NCBI RefSeq assembly: GCF_009865385.1 | Contig: NZ_WWJT01000005.1 | Location: 1-53,366, forward strand | DNA from: Streptomyces sp. SID486 | GTDB lineage: Bacteria; Actinomycetota; Actinomycetes; Streptomycetales; Streptomycetaceae | Direction: 5' to 3' | Length of the DNA stretch: 53,366 nucleotides | Shown here: positions 16,291 through 24,743 of the stretch, piece by piece | How the letters are laid out: every line of letters starts with the position of its first letter | Numbering within the stretch: the stretch's first letter is position 1 | The notes under the pieces: model-generated | The model's database searches: none | Told to the model about the DNA's origin: nothing | What the model saw: only the letters and a program-made list of their open reading frames with translations | Translations under genes and position numbers: made by a program

Positions 16291-19107
16291 TCAGTAGGCC
16301 GGCATCGTGCGCGGGCCGAGGTCGTCGCGGGCGGGCGGGGGTGCGATCCGCACGGTGGCGCCGAGGACGCTGACGCCGTGCGGGGCGACGACGACCGGCT
16401 CCAGGGTGACCGCGACCACCTCGGGGTGGTCGTCGACCAGCCGGGACACCCGCAGCAGCAGTTCCTCCAGCGCGGGGGTGTCCACGGGGGTGGAGCCGCG
16501 CCAGCCGAACAGCAGCGGTGCGGTGCGGATCGAGCGCACGAGCGAGGCGGCCTCCCGGTCGGTGACGGGGATCAGCCGGTGGGCCATGTCGCCGAGCAGA
16601 TGGGAGGCGGCCCCGGCCAGACCGAAGGACAGCACCGCCCCGGCCGCCGGATCGATCACCGCGCGGACGACGGTGTCGACGCCTCTGGGGGCCATCGCCT
16701 GCACGACCGGCCGAAGCTCCTCCGGCCGCCCGAACAGTCCGGTCAGTTCGGCGTACGCGCGCAGGAGCTGCTCCTCGTCGGCGAGGTCCAGCCGTACGCC
16801 GCCCAGGTCGGCGCGGTGCCTGAGGTGTGGCGCGGTGGCCTTGAGGGCCACCGGGTAGCCGAGCGCGCGGGCGGCCTCGGCGGCGGCGTGCGGGGTGGGC
16901 GCGGGGACCGCGCGGCGGACGGGGATGCCGTACTTCCCGAGCAGCTCGCAGGTCTCACCGGCGGAGATGGTGAACCCCTCCCCGCGCTCCAGCAGCCCCT
17001 GGATCAGCCGGGCGGCCCCCTTCTCGTCGATGTCGTCGTACTCGGGCACCTTCCCGGGGTCGGCGGCCTCCCGCCGCCACTGCGCGTACCGGACGGCTTC
17101 GGACAGGGCACGCACGGCACGTTCGGCGGCGGGGTAGGCGGGGATGAGGTGGGTGCCTTCCGGAGGGGAGTCGTCCGGTGGCCGTACCGCGGTGGGCGGC
17201 CGCTCGGCGGGGCGGGCCTTGTCGGCGGCCCACGGGGCCGTGCTCGCCGCGGCCGACAGCGCCTCCGCGAGGCCGCCCAGCTCCACGTGGACCACCAGCA
17301 CCGGCTTCCCCGGCACCGAGGCCGCCGCCGACCGCAGCGCCTGCGCCAGCTCCGCGTCCGGGGGCGAGCCCTCCCCGATCGCGGGGATTGCCGTGACGAC
17401 GACGGCGTCGTTCGTCCCGTCCGCCAGGGCGGCGGCGAGCGCCCGGTGGAAGTCCGCCGCGGTCGCCCCCGTGGTCAGGTCCACCGGGCGCGCCGGACGC
17501 AGTCCCTCGGCGACGCACCGGTCGTACGTCAGCACGCCCAGGGACTCGGAGTTGCCGAGGATGGCGACGCGCGGGCCGGCGGGCAGGGGCTGGCGGGCCA
17601 GCAGCAGCCCCGCGTCGACCAGTTCGGTGATCGTGTCGACCCGGATCACGCCGGCCTGCCGGAGCAGCGCGGAGACGGTCGCGTACGGCAGCCGGGTGGC
17701 CCGTACCGTGTGGCCCGGCGGCGCGGTTCCGGTTCCCTGCACGACCACCAGCGGCTTCGCCGCCGCCGTCCGGCGGGCGAGGCGGGTGAACTTGCGGGGG
17801 TTGCCGATGGACTCCAGGTACATGAGGACGACGTCGGTCCCGGGGTCGTCGTACCAGTACTGCAGGACGTCGTTGCCGGAGACGTCGGCGCGGTTGCCGG
17901 CGGACACGAAGGTGGACACGCCGGTGACGCCCGTCACCCCGCCGCCGCGCCGGTGCAGCCGGGACAGCAGGGCGATGCCGATGGCTCCGGACTGGGCGAA
18001 CAGCGCGATGCGGCCGGGGCGGGGCATCTCGGGGGCGAGGGAGGCGTTCAGCCGGACGTCGGCGGCGGTGTTGATGACCCCGAAGGCGTTCGGCCCGATG
18101 ATCCGCATGCCGTACGCGCGCGCGGCACGGACGAGGGCCCGCTGCCGTTCGCGTCCCTCGGGTCCGCTCTCGGCGTAGCCGGCGGAGAGCACGACCAGCC
18201 CCTGCACGCCGTGTGCGCCGCACTCGGCGACCACGGCCGGCACGTGTGCGGCGGGTACGGCGACGACGGCGAGGTCCACGTGCCCTTCGATGTCCCGCAC
18301 CGAGCGGTACGCGGGCACCCCGTCGACCTCCGCGAGGTCCTCGGGGAAGGCCCGGTTCACGGCGTGCAGCCGGCCGCGGTAGCCGGCGTCGCGGATGTTG
18401 CCGAGGATGCCGCGGCCCACCCCGCCCGGCGTGCGGCCGACCCCGACGACCGCGACGGAGCCGGGTACGAGCAGCCGCCGGACCGAGTGGGCCTCGGCAC
18501 GCTGCTCCCGCGCGCGCTGCACGGCGACGGACCGGTCGGTGGGTTCGAGGTCGAACCCCAGGCGGACGACGCCGTCCTCGAAGCTGCGTTTCTGGGTGTA
18601 GCCGGCGTCCGTGAACACCTTGATCATCTTGTTGTTCGCGGGCAGCACCTCGGCGGCGAAGCGGCGGATGCCGCGCTCGCGCGCCACGGCGGCGATGTGC
18701 TCCAGCAGGGCGGAGGCGACCCCCCGGCCCTGGTGGGCGTCCTGCACCAGGAAGGCGACCTCGGCCTCGTCCGCGGGCGCGGAGGCGGGCATGCCGTCGG
18801 CGCCGATGCGGTCGTAGCGTACGGTGGCGATGAACTCGCCGCCGACGGTGGCGGCGAGCCCCACCCGGTCCACGAAGTCGTGGTGCGTGAAGCGGTGGAC
18901 GTCCTTGGCGGACAGCCGCGGGTAGGGCGCGAAGAAGCGGTAGTACTTGGACTCGTCCGAGACCTGCTCGTAGAAGCTGACCAGGCGGTCGGCGTCATCG
19001 GCGGTGATGGGCCTGATGCGTGCGGTACCGCCGTCGCGCAGCACCACGTCCGCCTCCCAGTGGGCGGGGTACTGGTGCCGGTCCTGCCGGTCCGCCGAGG
19101 TCTGCAT
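16291..19107 (-). CDS. patA: Protein lysine acetyltransferase PatA (GNAT + NDP-forming acyl-CoA synthetase-like)
   Basis: A 938-residue fusion. The N-terminal GNAT domain (about 20-170) has the acetyl-CoA motif VQDAHQGRGVASALLEHI. It is followed by a CoA-binding Rossmann domain (VAVVGVGRTPGGVGRGI, about 190-300), a succinyl-CoA-synthetase-like region with FAQSGAIG, and a C-terminal ATP-grasp region (about 680-920). Having GNAT first is the arrangement described for Streptomyces PatA, which acetylates and switches off acyl-CoA synthetases; most Pat proteins have the reverse order. The phosphohistidine loop is altered (PGHTVRATRLPY where active enzymes have a SHTGA-type motif), consistent with a regulatory rather than catalytic synthetase part. 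It is divergent from ptsH. Confidence 0.85.
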   Translation of the reverse strand: MQTSADRQDRHQYPAHWEADVVLRDGGTARIRPITADDADRLVSFYEQVSDESKYYRFFAPYPRLSAKDVHRFTHHDFVDRVGLAATVGGEFIATVRYDRIGADGMPASAPADEAEVAFLVQDAHQGRGVASALLEHIAAVARERGIRRFAAEVLPANNKMIKVFTDAGYTQKRSFEDGVVRLGFDLEPTDRSVAVQRAREQRAEAHSVRRLLVPGSVAVVGVGRTPGGVGRGILGNIRDAGYRGRLHAVNRAFPEDLAEVDGVPAYRSVRDIEGHVDLAVVAVPAAHVPAVVAECGAHGVQGLVVLSAGYAESGPEGRERQRALVRAARAYGMRIIGPNAFGVINTAADVRLNASLAPEMPRPGRIALFAQSGAIGIALLSRLHRRGGGVTGVTGVSTFVSAGNRADVSGNDVLQYWYDDPGTDVVLMYLESIGNPRKFTRLARRTAAAKPLVVVQGTGTAPPGHTVRATRLPYATVSALLRQAGVIRVDTITELVDAGLLLARQPLPAGPRVAILGNSESLGVLTYDRCVAEGLRPARPVDLTTGATAADFHRALAAALADGTNDAVVVTAIPAIGEGSPPDAELAQALRSAAASVPGKPVLVVHVELGGLAEALSAAASTAPWAADKARPAERPPTAVRPPDDSPPEGTHLIPAYPAAERAVRALSEAVRYAQWRREAADPGKVPEYDDIDEKGAARLIQGLLERGEGFTISAGETCELLGKYGIPVRRAVPAPTPHAAAEAARALGYPVALKATAPHLRHRADLGGVRLDLADEEQLLRAYAELTGLFGRPEELRPVVQAMAPRGVDTVVRAVIDPAAGAVLSFGLAGAASHLLGDMAHRLIPVTDREAASLVRSIRTAPLLFGWRGSTPVDTPALEELLLRVSRLVDDHPEVVAVTLEPVVVAPHGVSVLGATVRIAPPPARDDLGPRTMPAY

Positions 19108-19246
19108 GCGCCCCAGAGTACGGCTCGCGTTCGCGGGCGGCGCGAGGCAGTCTGTCAGGGACCGGAGCGCCGGACCGAGGCCGCGGTCCGGGCTCGCACC
19201 GGGGCGCGGGGCAGCCCCTCCCCGGGCACGCTTCACGGTGTGGGAA

Positions 19247-19262
19247 ACTGGTCTAGACAACC
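19247..19262. promoter_or_regulatory. DasR-responsive element (dre) upstream of ptsH
   Basis: ACTGGTCTAGACAACC matches 13 of 16 positions of the palindromic dre consensus ACTGGTCTAGACCAGT. It ends 24 bp before the ptsH ATG. DasR, the GntR-family repressor of N-acetylglucosamine use, is known to control the phosphotransferase genes of Streptomyces. The site could also affect the divergent patA. Confidence 0.85.
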
Positions 19263-19286
19263 CTGTACACCGAAGGGCAGCAACAC

Positions 19287-19568
19287 ATGGCTGAGCGCCG
19301 CGTCAACGTCGGCTGGGCCGAGGGTCTCCACGCCCGCCCCGCCTCCATCTTCGTCCGAGCCGCCACGGCCGCAGGCGTCCCGGTGACGATCGCCAAGGCC
19401 GGGGGCAACCCCGTCAACGCGGCCTCCATGCTGGCTGTCCTGGGCCTGGGCGCCCAGGGTGGCGAGGAGATCGTGCTCGCCTCCGACGCCGAGGGCGCGG
19501 ACGCCGCCCTGGACCGTCTGGCCAAGCTGGTCGCCGAGGGCCTGGAAGAGCTGCCCGAGACCGTCTGA
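19287..19568 (+). CDS. ptsH: Phosphocarrier protein HPr
   Basis: A 93-residue HPr. The active-site His15 is in GLHARPAS. Ser47 (NAASMLAVL) corresponds to the regulatory serine of Gram-positive HPr. HPr passes phosphate from enzyme I to EIIA in sugar uptake. The gene is monocistronic, with a dre operator just upstream and a classic hairpin terminator downstream. Enzyme I is not in the window. Confidence 0.97.
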   Translation: MAERRVNVGWAEGLHARPASIFVRAATAAGVPVTIAKAGGNPVNAASMLAVLGLGAQGGEEIVLASDAEGADAALDRLAKLVAEGLEELPETV

Positions 19569-19576
19569 GCGGGGCC

Positions 19577-19623
19577 GGAAAGCCGCGCCGTCCGTACCGG
19601 GCGGCGCGGCTTCCGTGTTTTAT
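19577..19623 (+). terminator. ptsH rho-independent terminator
   Basis: Arms GGAAAGCCGCGCCG (19577-19590) and CGGCGCGGCTTCC (19602-19614) pair with one bulged A. They are followed by GTGTTTTATG, a short T tract. Confidence 0.85.
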
Positions 19624-19734
19624 GAATTGCCCTCGGACACCCCGGGTCCGGTCGGCCCGAATTTCACGGCGCGAAATAGGGCAGCACGGAAAGCCGCCGT
19701 CGCGGACAACTCTTCTTTGTATACGGCGCCCGTG

Positions 19735-20421
19735 TTAAAGGCGCGGCCCCGACATGTTTACGACGTGTTGCGAAGTCCTCACGCGGTCCACCGCCGCGGA
19801 AAAGCGTAGCCGGTGCGCGCCCACCGCGCGCTCGGCGTGCAGCGCCGTGAGCGCCCGCGCGCGTTCGGCGTCCCCCCGTGCCACGGCATCCGTGATCGCG
19901 CCGTGCTCCGCCCAGGAATCCGCCGGGCCCGGCGGCAGCTGCACGGCGTACATCCACGCGATCTTGTGCCGCAGCTGGGTCAGCACCGCGATCAGCGAGG
20001 GGCTGCCGGACGCCTGGGCGAGCGTCTCGTGGAACCAGCCGCCGAGCGAACGCAGATCGTCGCTGTGGCCCCTCCTGGCCCGCTCCTGCCCCAGCCGCAC
20101 CAGGCCGCGCAGCACCTTGAGATGGGCCTCCGTCCGCCGCCGGGCGGCCCGGGCGGCACCCAGCGGCTCCAGCAGCACCCGCATCTCCAGCACGTCGGCG
20201 GCCTCCTGCTCCGTCGGCTCGGCCACGCACGCGCCCGCGTGCCGGCGCGTCACCACGAAGCCCTCGGCCTCCAGCGTGCGCAGCGCCTCGCGCACGGGGA
20301 CGCGCGAGACGCCGTAGCGGCGGGCCAGGACTTCCTCGGTGAGGCGGCTGCCGCGCTCGTACACACCGGCGACGATGTCGTCCCGGACCGCGGTGCACAC
20401 CGAGTGCGCCGGAATACGCAT
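19735..20421 (-). CDS. GntR/FadR-type transcriptional regulator
   Basis: A 228-residue GntR-family regulator. The N-terminal winged helix (about 10-75) contains LTEEVLARRYGVSRVPVREALRTLEAEGFV. An FCD-type all-helical effector domain follows (about 85-215). ATG 20421 was chosen because GGAGG precedes it; an ATG at 20466 lacks a site. FCD regulators usually sense organic acids or sugars and repress adjacent genes, but the ligand here is unknown. Neighbours are the ptsH terminator on one side and the M23 peptidase on the other, so the target may be elsewhere. Confidence 0.9.
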   Translation of the reverse strand: MRIPAHSVCTAVRDDIVAGVYERGSRLTEEVLARRYGVSRVPVREALRTLEAEGFVVTRRHAGACVAEPTEQEAADVLEMRVLLEPLGAARAARRRTEAHLKVLRGLVRLGQERARRGHSDDLRSLGGWFHETLAQASGSPSLIAVLTQLRHKIAWMYAVQLPPGPADSWAEHGAITDAVARGDAERARALTALHAERAVGAHRLRFSAAVDRVRTSQHVVNMSGPRL

Positions 20422-20570
20422 GACCGACCTCCGTCTTAATCCCCGTGAAACGCCGGCGATGGACACCTGTTCCGCGACTCTATTCCAATGAACCAGAATT
20501 TCCGACGGCAGGCCCTAATCCATGGATATTTTTTGGACAGGCGTCCGGCGGATACCGCGGAAAAACGACG

Positions 20571-20598
20571 AAAGCCCCGGCTCGGTGAGCCGGGGCTT
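20571..20598 (-). terminator. Terminator of the M23 peptidase gene
   Basis: A perfect 12-bp stem, AAGCCCCGGCTC with GAGCCGGGGCTT, has a GGT loop. On the minus strand it is followed by a T-rich run (TTTCGTCGTTTTT). It lies 22 bp past the stop of the peptidase gene. Confidence 0.88.
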
Positions 20599-20619
20599 CG
20601 CAGGGCGGTGCCGTGCGGG

Positions 20620-21375
20620 TCAGATGTTCACGCCGTGCTTGCGGAGGTAGGCGACGGGGTCGACGTCGGAGCCGTAGTCCGGGCCGGTCCGCGCCTCGAA
20701 GTGCAGGTGCGGGCCGGTGACGTTGCCGGTGGCGCCGGACAGGCCGATCTGCTGGCCCGGGACGACCTTCTGGCCCACGGTGACGCCGATGGAGGACAGG
20801 TGGCCGTACTGGGTGTACATGCCGTCGGCCATCCGGATCACGATCTGGTTGCCGTACGCGCCGCCCCAGCCCGTGGAGACGACCGTGCCGGAGCCCACCG
20901 CGTGGACGGCCGTACCGCTGGCCGCGTGGAAGTCGATGCCGGTGTGCGAGCCGGAGGACCACAGGGAGCTGCTGGCCTGGTAGCCCGTGGAGACGTAGGA
21001 GTGCGCGACGGGGGCGACGAAGGCGTTCAGCCGCCGGCGCTCCGCCTCCCGGGCGGCACGGGCCTTGGCCGCCCGTATCGCCTCGGCCCGCTTGGCGGCG
21101 GCCTTCGCCGCGGCCTTCTCCGCAGCCTTCTGGTCGGCGGCGTGCTGCTGGGCCGCGGCCTGAGCGTCGATCTGCGCGGCGACGTCATCGGTCGCGGCGA
21201 GGACGGGGATCAGGCCGGTCTGTTCGCCGGGGGTCTCGGCGGCGAGGGCCGGGGAGGCGGCGAGAGTGCCGATCACACCGGTGGTGGTGAGGGCCGCGAT
21301 ACCGGCCGCCTGGGCGGTGGTCCGCTTGACCCGGCCGGGCTTGCGGTGCTTCCCGGTGGCGCACATGAACGCCAT
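20620..21375 (-). CDS. Secreted M23 family metallopeptidase
   Basis: A 251-residue secreted protein. The signal peptide has a basic N-region and hydrophobic core, with a probable cleavage after ASPALA (about residue 45). A charged Ala/Lys/Glu/Arg coiled coil follows (about 80-118), then an M23 lysostaphin-type domain. The zinc motifs SHTGIDFH (HxxxD) and GPHLHFEA (HxH) are intact, so it should cleave peptidoglycan cross-bridge or stem peptides. Its 5' leader is a c-di-AMP riboswitch, the arrangement known for several Streptomyces cell-wall hydrolase genes. A strong terminator follows, so it is a single-gene unit. Confidence 0.93.
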   Translation of the reverse strand: MAFMCATGKHRKPGRVKRTTAQAAGIAALTTTGVIGTLAASPALAAETPGEQTGLIPVLAATDDVAAQIDAQAAAQQHAADQKAAEKAAAKAAAKRAEAIRAAKARAAREAERRRLNAFVAPVAHSYVSTGYQASSSLWSSGSHTGIDFHAASGTAVHAVGSGTVVSTGWGGAYGNQIVIRMADGMYTQYGHLSSIGVTVGQKVVPGQQIGLSGATGNVTGPHLHFEARTGPDYGSDVDPVAYLRKHGVNI

Positions 21376-21387
21376 GAAGTGGCTGGT

Positions 21388-21560
21388 CCTTTCCTTCCCT
21401 CTCGCCTACCGGGTTAGCTGACGGGTTCGGAGCAGGAAGGTCTCCTACGGGCTCCCCCGCTGCCGCGCGGGCGCCCGATTCACCCCAGGGACGATGGGTC
21501 CCCGGCTCCCCTGGCTCGCGCCGTACGGGGACTCGGCGATGACTGTCCGGTGCCGCGGGC
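21388..21560 (-). ncRNA. c-di-AMP riboswitch (ydaO-yuaA type)
   Basis: The minus strand carries the conserved blocks of this class in order: ATCGCCGAGTCC, GGCGCGAGCCAGGGGAGCCG, GGGGACCCA, TGGGGTGAATCGGGC, GAACCCGTCAGCTAACCCGG and TAGGCGAGAGGGAAGG. It ends about 15 nt before the peptidase ATG. In Streptomyces this RNA binds cyclic di-AMP and lowers expression of wall hydrolases. The remaining part of 21376-21760 is promoter and the M16 terminator. Confidence 0.93.
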
Positions 21561-21591
21561 GCGGCGCACTGCCTGACGAACAGCCTGGACG

Positions 21592-21621
21592 ACGCTAAGG
21601 GGCCACGCTTTCAATCCTCAA
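21592..21621 (-). promoter_or_regulatory. Putative promoter of the riboswitch-peptidase transcript
   Basis: On the minus strand, TTGAGG (21616-21621) and TAGCGT (21592-21597) are separated by 18 bp, a fair match to an HrdB-type promoter. It lies about 30 bp upstream of the riboswitch. Confidence 0.5.
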
Positions 21622-21710
21622 ACTCATCCGGGTTTTTGTAGCGCATCCCACAGGTCAGACGGGCAACCTCCGCCCCAAATCGGGCATCTGGGAGAAAGAG
21701 TGGAACAACA

Positions 21711-21744
21711 GGGGCCCTGACGACCCGTAGGCCGTCAGGGCCCC
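21711..21744 (-). terminator. Terminator of the M16 peptidase operon
   Basis: Perfect 12-bp arms GGGGCCCTGACG and CGTCAGGGCCCC enclose a 10-nt loop. The hairpin starts 17 bp past the stop of the second M16 gene. Confidence 0.85.
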
Positions 21745-21760
21745 GTCCGCGCGCGGGCCG

Positions 21761-23149
21761 CTACTCGGCCGTCACCACGGTCACTTCACCGATGCCGAGC
21801 GCCTCGACCGGTGCCTTGATCTGCGCGGCGTCGCCGACCAGGACGGTCACCAGACGGTCCACCGGGAAGGCGTTCACGACGGCCGCGGTGGCCTCGACCG
21901 TGCCCGTGGCGGCCAGCTGCCGGTACAGCGTCGCCTGGAAGTCGTCGGGCAGGTGCTGTTCGACCTGGTCGGCCAGCGTGCTCGCGACGGCCGCCGCGGT
22001 CTCGTACTTCAGCGGCGCCACCCCCACGAGGTTCTGCACGGCGACGTCCCGCTCGGCGTCGGTGAGGCCGTCCGCCGCGACGGTGCGCAGCACCTTCCAC
22101 AGGTCGTCCAGGGCCGGGCCCGTGTTCGCGGTGTCGACGGAGCCGCTGATGGCGAGCATCGAGGCGCCCGTGCCGTCCGGGGCGGACCGCAGGACCTGGC
22201 CGAAGGACCGCACGCCGTAGGTGTAGCCCTTCTCCTCGCGCAGGACGCGGTCCAGGCGGGAGGTGAGGGTGCCGCCGAGGCAGTAGGTGCCGAGCACCTG
22301 GGCGGGCCACACGCGGTCGTGCCGGTCGGGGCCGATACGGCCGATGAGCAGCTGCGTCTGGACGGCACCGGGACGGTCCACGATGACCACGCGCCCGGTG
22401 TCGTCGGCGGTCACCGGCGGCACCGCGCGGGGCTCGCCCGGCGTGCCGGTCCAGGCCCCCAGGGTCTCCCCGAGCAGCGCGTCCAGGTCGACACCGGTCA
22501 GGTCGCCGACGACCACCGCGGTGGCCGTGGCGGGCCGCACATGGCGGTCGTAGAAGGCGCGCACGGCCCCGGCGTCGATCTTCTCGACCGTGTCCTCGGT
22601 GCCCTGGCGCGGGCGGGACATGCGCGATGCCGCCGGGAACAGCTGCCGGGACAGCTCCTTGGCGGCCCTGCGGGAGGGGTTGGCCAGCTCGTGCGGGATC
22701 TCGTCCAGGCGGTTGCGCACCAGCCGCTCGACCTCGCTCTCGGCGAAGGCGGGCGCGCGCAGGGCGTCGGCCAGCAGGTGGAGCCCCTTGGGCAGGCGGG
22801 AGGCCGGGACCTCCAGGCTGACCCGGACCCCGGGGTGGTCGGCGTGCGCGTCCAGGGTGGCGCCCGCGCGCTCCAGCTCGGCGGCGAACTCCTCGGCGGA
22901 GTGCCGGTCGGTGCCCTCCGAGAAGGCGCGCGCCATGATCGTGGCGACGCCGTCCAGGCCGGCCGGCTCGGCGTCCAGGGGCGCGTCCAGCAGGACCTCC
23001 ACCGCGACGACCTGCTGGCCGGGCCGGTGGCAGCGCAGCACGGTCAGGCCGTTGTCCAGCGTGCCGCGTTCGGGGGCCGGGAACGCCCAGGGCTTGGCGT
23101 CGCCGGGCTGCGGCTGGGGGTGGAACTCCATGGTGGCGAGCTCGGTCAC
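21761..23149 (-). CDS. M16 family peptidase, non-catalytic partner
   Basis: A 462-residue M16-fold protein with two halves (about 20-230 and 235-455). It lacks the HxxEH zinc motif that its neighbour has. It keeps the C-terminal-half signature REEKGYTYGVRSFG with the paired Tyr and Arg that bind substrate in heterodimeric M16B peptidases. This suggests it is the regulatory subunit of a two-chain peptidase. The GTG start overlaps the TGA of the upstream gene (GTGA), which gives equal, coupled translation. Confidence 0.9.
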   Translation of the reverse strand: MTELATMEFHPQPQPGDAKPWAFPAPERGTLDNGLTVLRCHRPGQQVVAVEVLLDAPLDAEPAGLDGVATIMARAFSEGTDRHSAEEFAAELERAGATLDAHADHPGVRVSLEVPASRLPKGLHLLADALRAPAFAESEVERLVRNRLDEIPHELANPSRRAAKELSRQLFPAASRMSRPRQGTEDTVEKIDAGAVRAFYDRHVRPATATAVVVGDLTGVDLDALLGETLGAWTGTPGEPRAVPPVTADDTGRVVIVDRPGAVQTQLLIGRIGPDRHDRVWPAQVLGTYCLGGTLTSRLDRVLREEKGYTYGVRSFGQVLRSAPDGTGASMLAISGSVDTANTGPALDDLWKVLRTVAADGLTDAERDVAVQNLVGVAPLKYETAAAVASTLADQVEQHLPDDFQATLYRQLAATGTVEATAAVVNAFPVDRLVTVLVGDAAQIKAPVEALGIGEVTVVTAE

Positions 23150-24543
23150 TTGGCCGTCTCCTCGTCGTTCTCGTTGCCGGCCTCTACGGTCGCTTCCTGC
23201 TCCGGGTCCTCGGGGACCCTGGCGTCCTCGACGGACACCGGGGACTTCGGCTCGTAGACGAGGACCGCGCGGTTGTCGGGCCGCAGACGCGCCTTGGCGA
23301 CCTCCCGGACCTCCTCGGGGGTCACCTCCAGGACACGCTCGACGGCCGTCAGGGCGAGCTGCGGGTCGCCGAACAGGACGGCGAACCGGCACAGTTCGTC
23401 GGCGCGGCCGGCCACCGTGCCCAGCCGGTCCAGCCACTCGCGCTCCAGCTGGGCCTGGGCCCGCTCCATCTCCTCGGGCGTGGGGCCCTCCTCGGCGAAC
23501 CGGGCCAGCTCCTCGTCGATGGCGGCCTCGATGACGGGCACCTCGACGTCGCCGGAGGTCTTCACGTCCAACCAGCCCATGGAGGGCGCGCCGGCCAGGC
23601 GCAGCAGGCCGAAGCCGGCGGCGACGGCCGTGCGGTCGCGGCGCACCAGCCGGTTGTACAGGCGGGAGGACTCGCCCCCGCCGAGCACCGTCAGGGCGAG
23701 GTCGGCCGCGTCGCACGCGCGCGTGCCGTCCTCCGGGAGCCGGTAGGCGGCCATCAGGGCGCGCGCCGGGACCTCCTCGACGACGACCTCGCGCTTCTGC
23801 TCGCCGATGACCTCCGGCAGGGAGCCGTCGCGCGGGGCGGGCTTGCCGTCGTGGGAGGCGATCGAGCCGAAGTACTTCTCGACCCAGGCGAGGGTCTGGG
23901 CGGGGTCGATGTCGCCGACCACGGAGAGCACCGCGTTGTTCGGCGCGTAGTACGTGCGGAAGAACTGGCGGGCGTCCTCCAGGGTGGCCGCGTCCAGGTC
24001 CGCCATCGAGCCGATCGGCGTGTGGTGGTAGGGGTGGCCCTCCGGGTAGGACAGGGCGGTCAGCTTCTCGAAGGCGGTGCCGTACGGCACGTTGTCGTAG
24101 CGCTGGCGGCGTTCGTTCTTGACGACGTCCCGCTGGTTCTCCATGGACTCGTCGTCGAGCGCGGCCAGCAGCGAGCCCATGCGGTCGGCCTCCAGCCAGA
24201 GGGCGAGCTCCAGCTGGTGGGCGGGCATGGTCTCGAAGTAGTTGGTGCGCTCGAAGCTGGTGGTGCCGTTGAGCGAGCCGCCGGCGCCCTGCACCAGCTC
24301 GAAGTGGCCGTTGCCCTTGACCTGGGCGGAGCCCTGGAACATCAAGTGCTCGAAAAGGTGAGCCAGGCCGGTACGTCCCTTGACCTCGTGGCGGGAACCG
24401 ACGTCGTACCAGAGGCAGACCGCCGCGACCGGGGTCAGGTGGTCCTCGGAGAGCACCACGCGCAGACCGTTGGCCAGGCGGTGCTCGGTCGCTGTCAGGC
24501 CCCCGGAGCCTGCCTCGGCTGTGGTCGTGTGACCCATGGGCAT
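23146..24543 (-). CDS. M16 family zinc peptidase, catalytic subunit
   Basis: A 465-residue M16 peptidase. The inverted zinc motif HLFEH (H62, E65, H66) and the distal ligand E144 (VVKNERRQRYDN) are present. No signal peptide is seen, so it should work in the cytoplasm or stay cell-associated. The acidic C-terminal tail (EDPEQEATVEAGNENDEE) is unusual. ATG 24543 is preceded by AAGGGA at six bases. It forms a tightly coupled pair with the non-catalytic M16 gene and diverges from parC. The natural substrate is unknown; relatives degrade peptides and targeting sequences. Confidence 0.92.
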   Translation of the reverse strand: MPMGHTTTAEAGSGGLTATEHRLANGLRVVLSEDHLTPVAAVCLWYDVGSRHEVKGRTGLAHLFEHLMFQGSAQVKGNGHFELVQGAGGSLNGTTSFERTNYFETMPAHQLELALWLEADRMGSLLAALDDESMENQRDVVKNERRQRYDNVPYGTAFEKLTALSYPEGHPYHHTPIGSMADLDAATLEDARQFFRTYYAPNNAVLSVVGDIDPAQTLAWVEKYFGSIASHDGKPAPRDGSLPEVIGEQKREVVVEEVPARALMAAYRLPEDGTRACDAADLALTVLGGGESSRLYNRLVRRDRTAVAAGFGLLRLAGAPSMGWLDVKTSGDVEVPVIEAAIDEELARFAEEGPTPEEMERAQAQLEREWLDRLGTVAGRADELCRFAVLFGDPQLALTAVERVLEVTPEEVREVAKARLRPDNRAVLVYEPKSPVSVEDARVPEDPEQEATVEAGNENDEETAK

Positions 24544-24743
24544 GTACGTCCCTTCGCGAGCGGAGGCGGTTGTGGAAACCGCGGTTGTCCTGCCGTTCCT
24601 GCCACTGTATGCAAAGCGTGCGCGGCCTCGGAGAAGTTCCCGCGGGACGTACGCCCAGAGCGGATCGCGTAGCCTGCGTCCGGCCCCCCGCGGGCGCCCT
24701 CCGGGCGCGGGGCGGGCCCGTGCAGACCGGGTCGTGGCCCGGG

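Noticed and set aside
15733..19386. A 1217-codon open frame on the plus strand across the patA gene
   Set aside because: It is antisense to the recognisable patA and DUF5998 genes, is rich in Gly/Arg/Val as expected of GC-rich shadow frames, and has no known domain.
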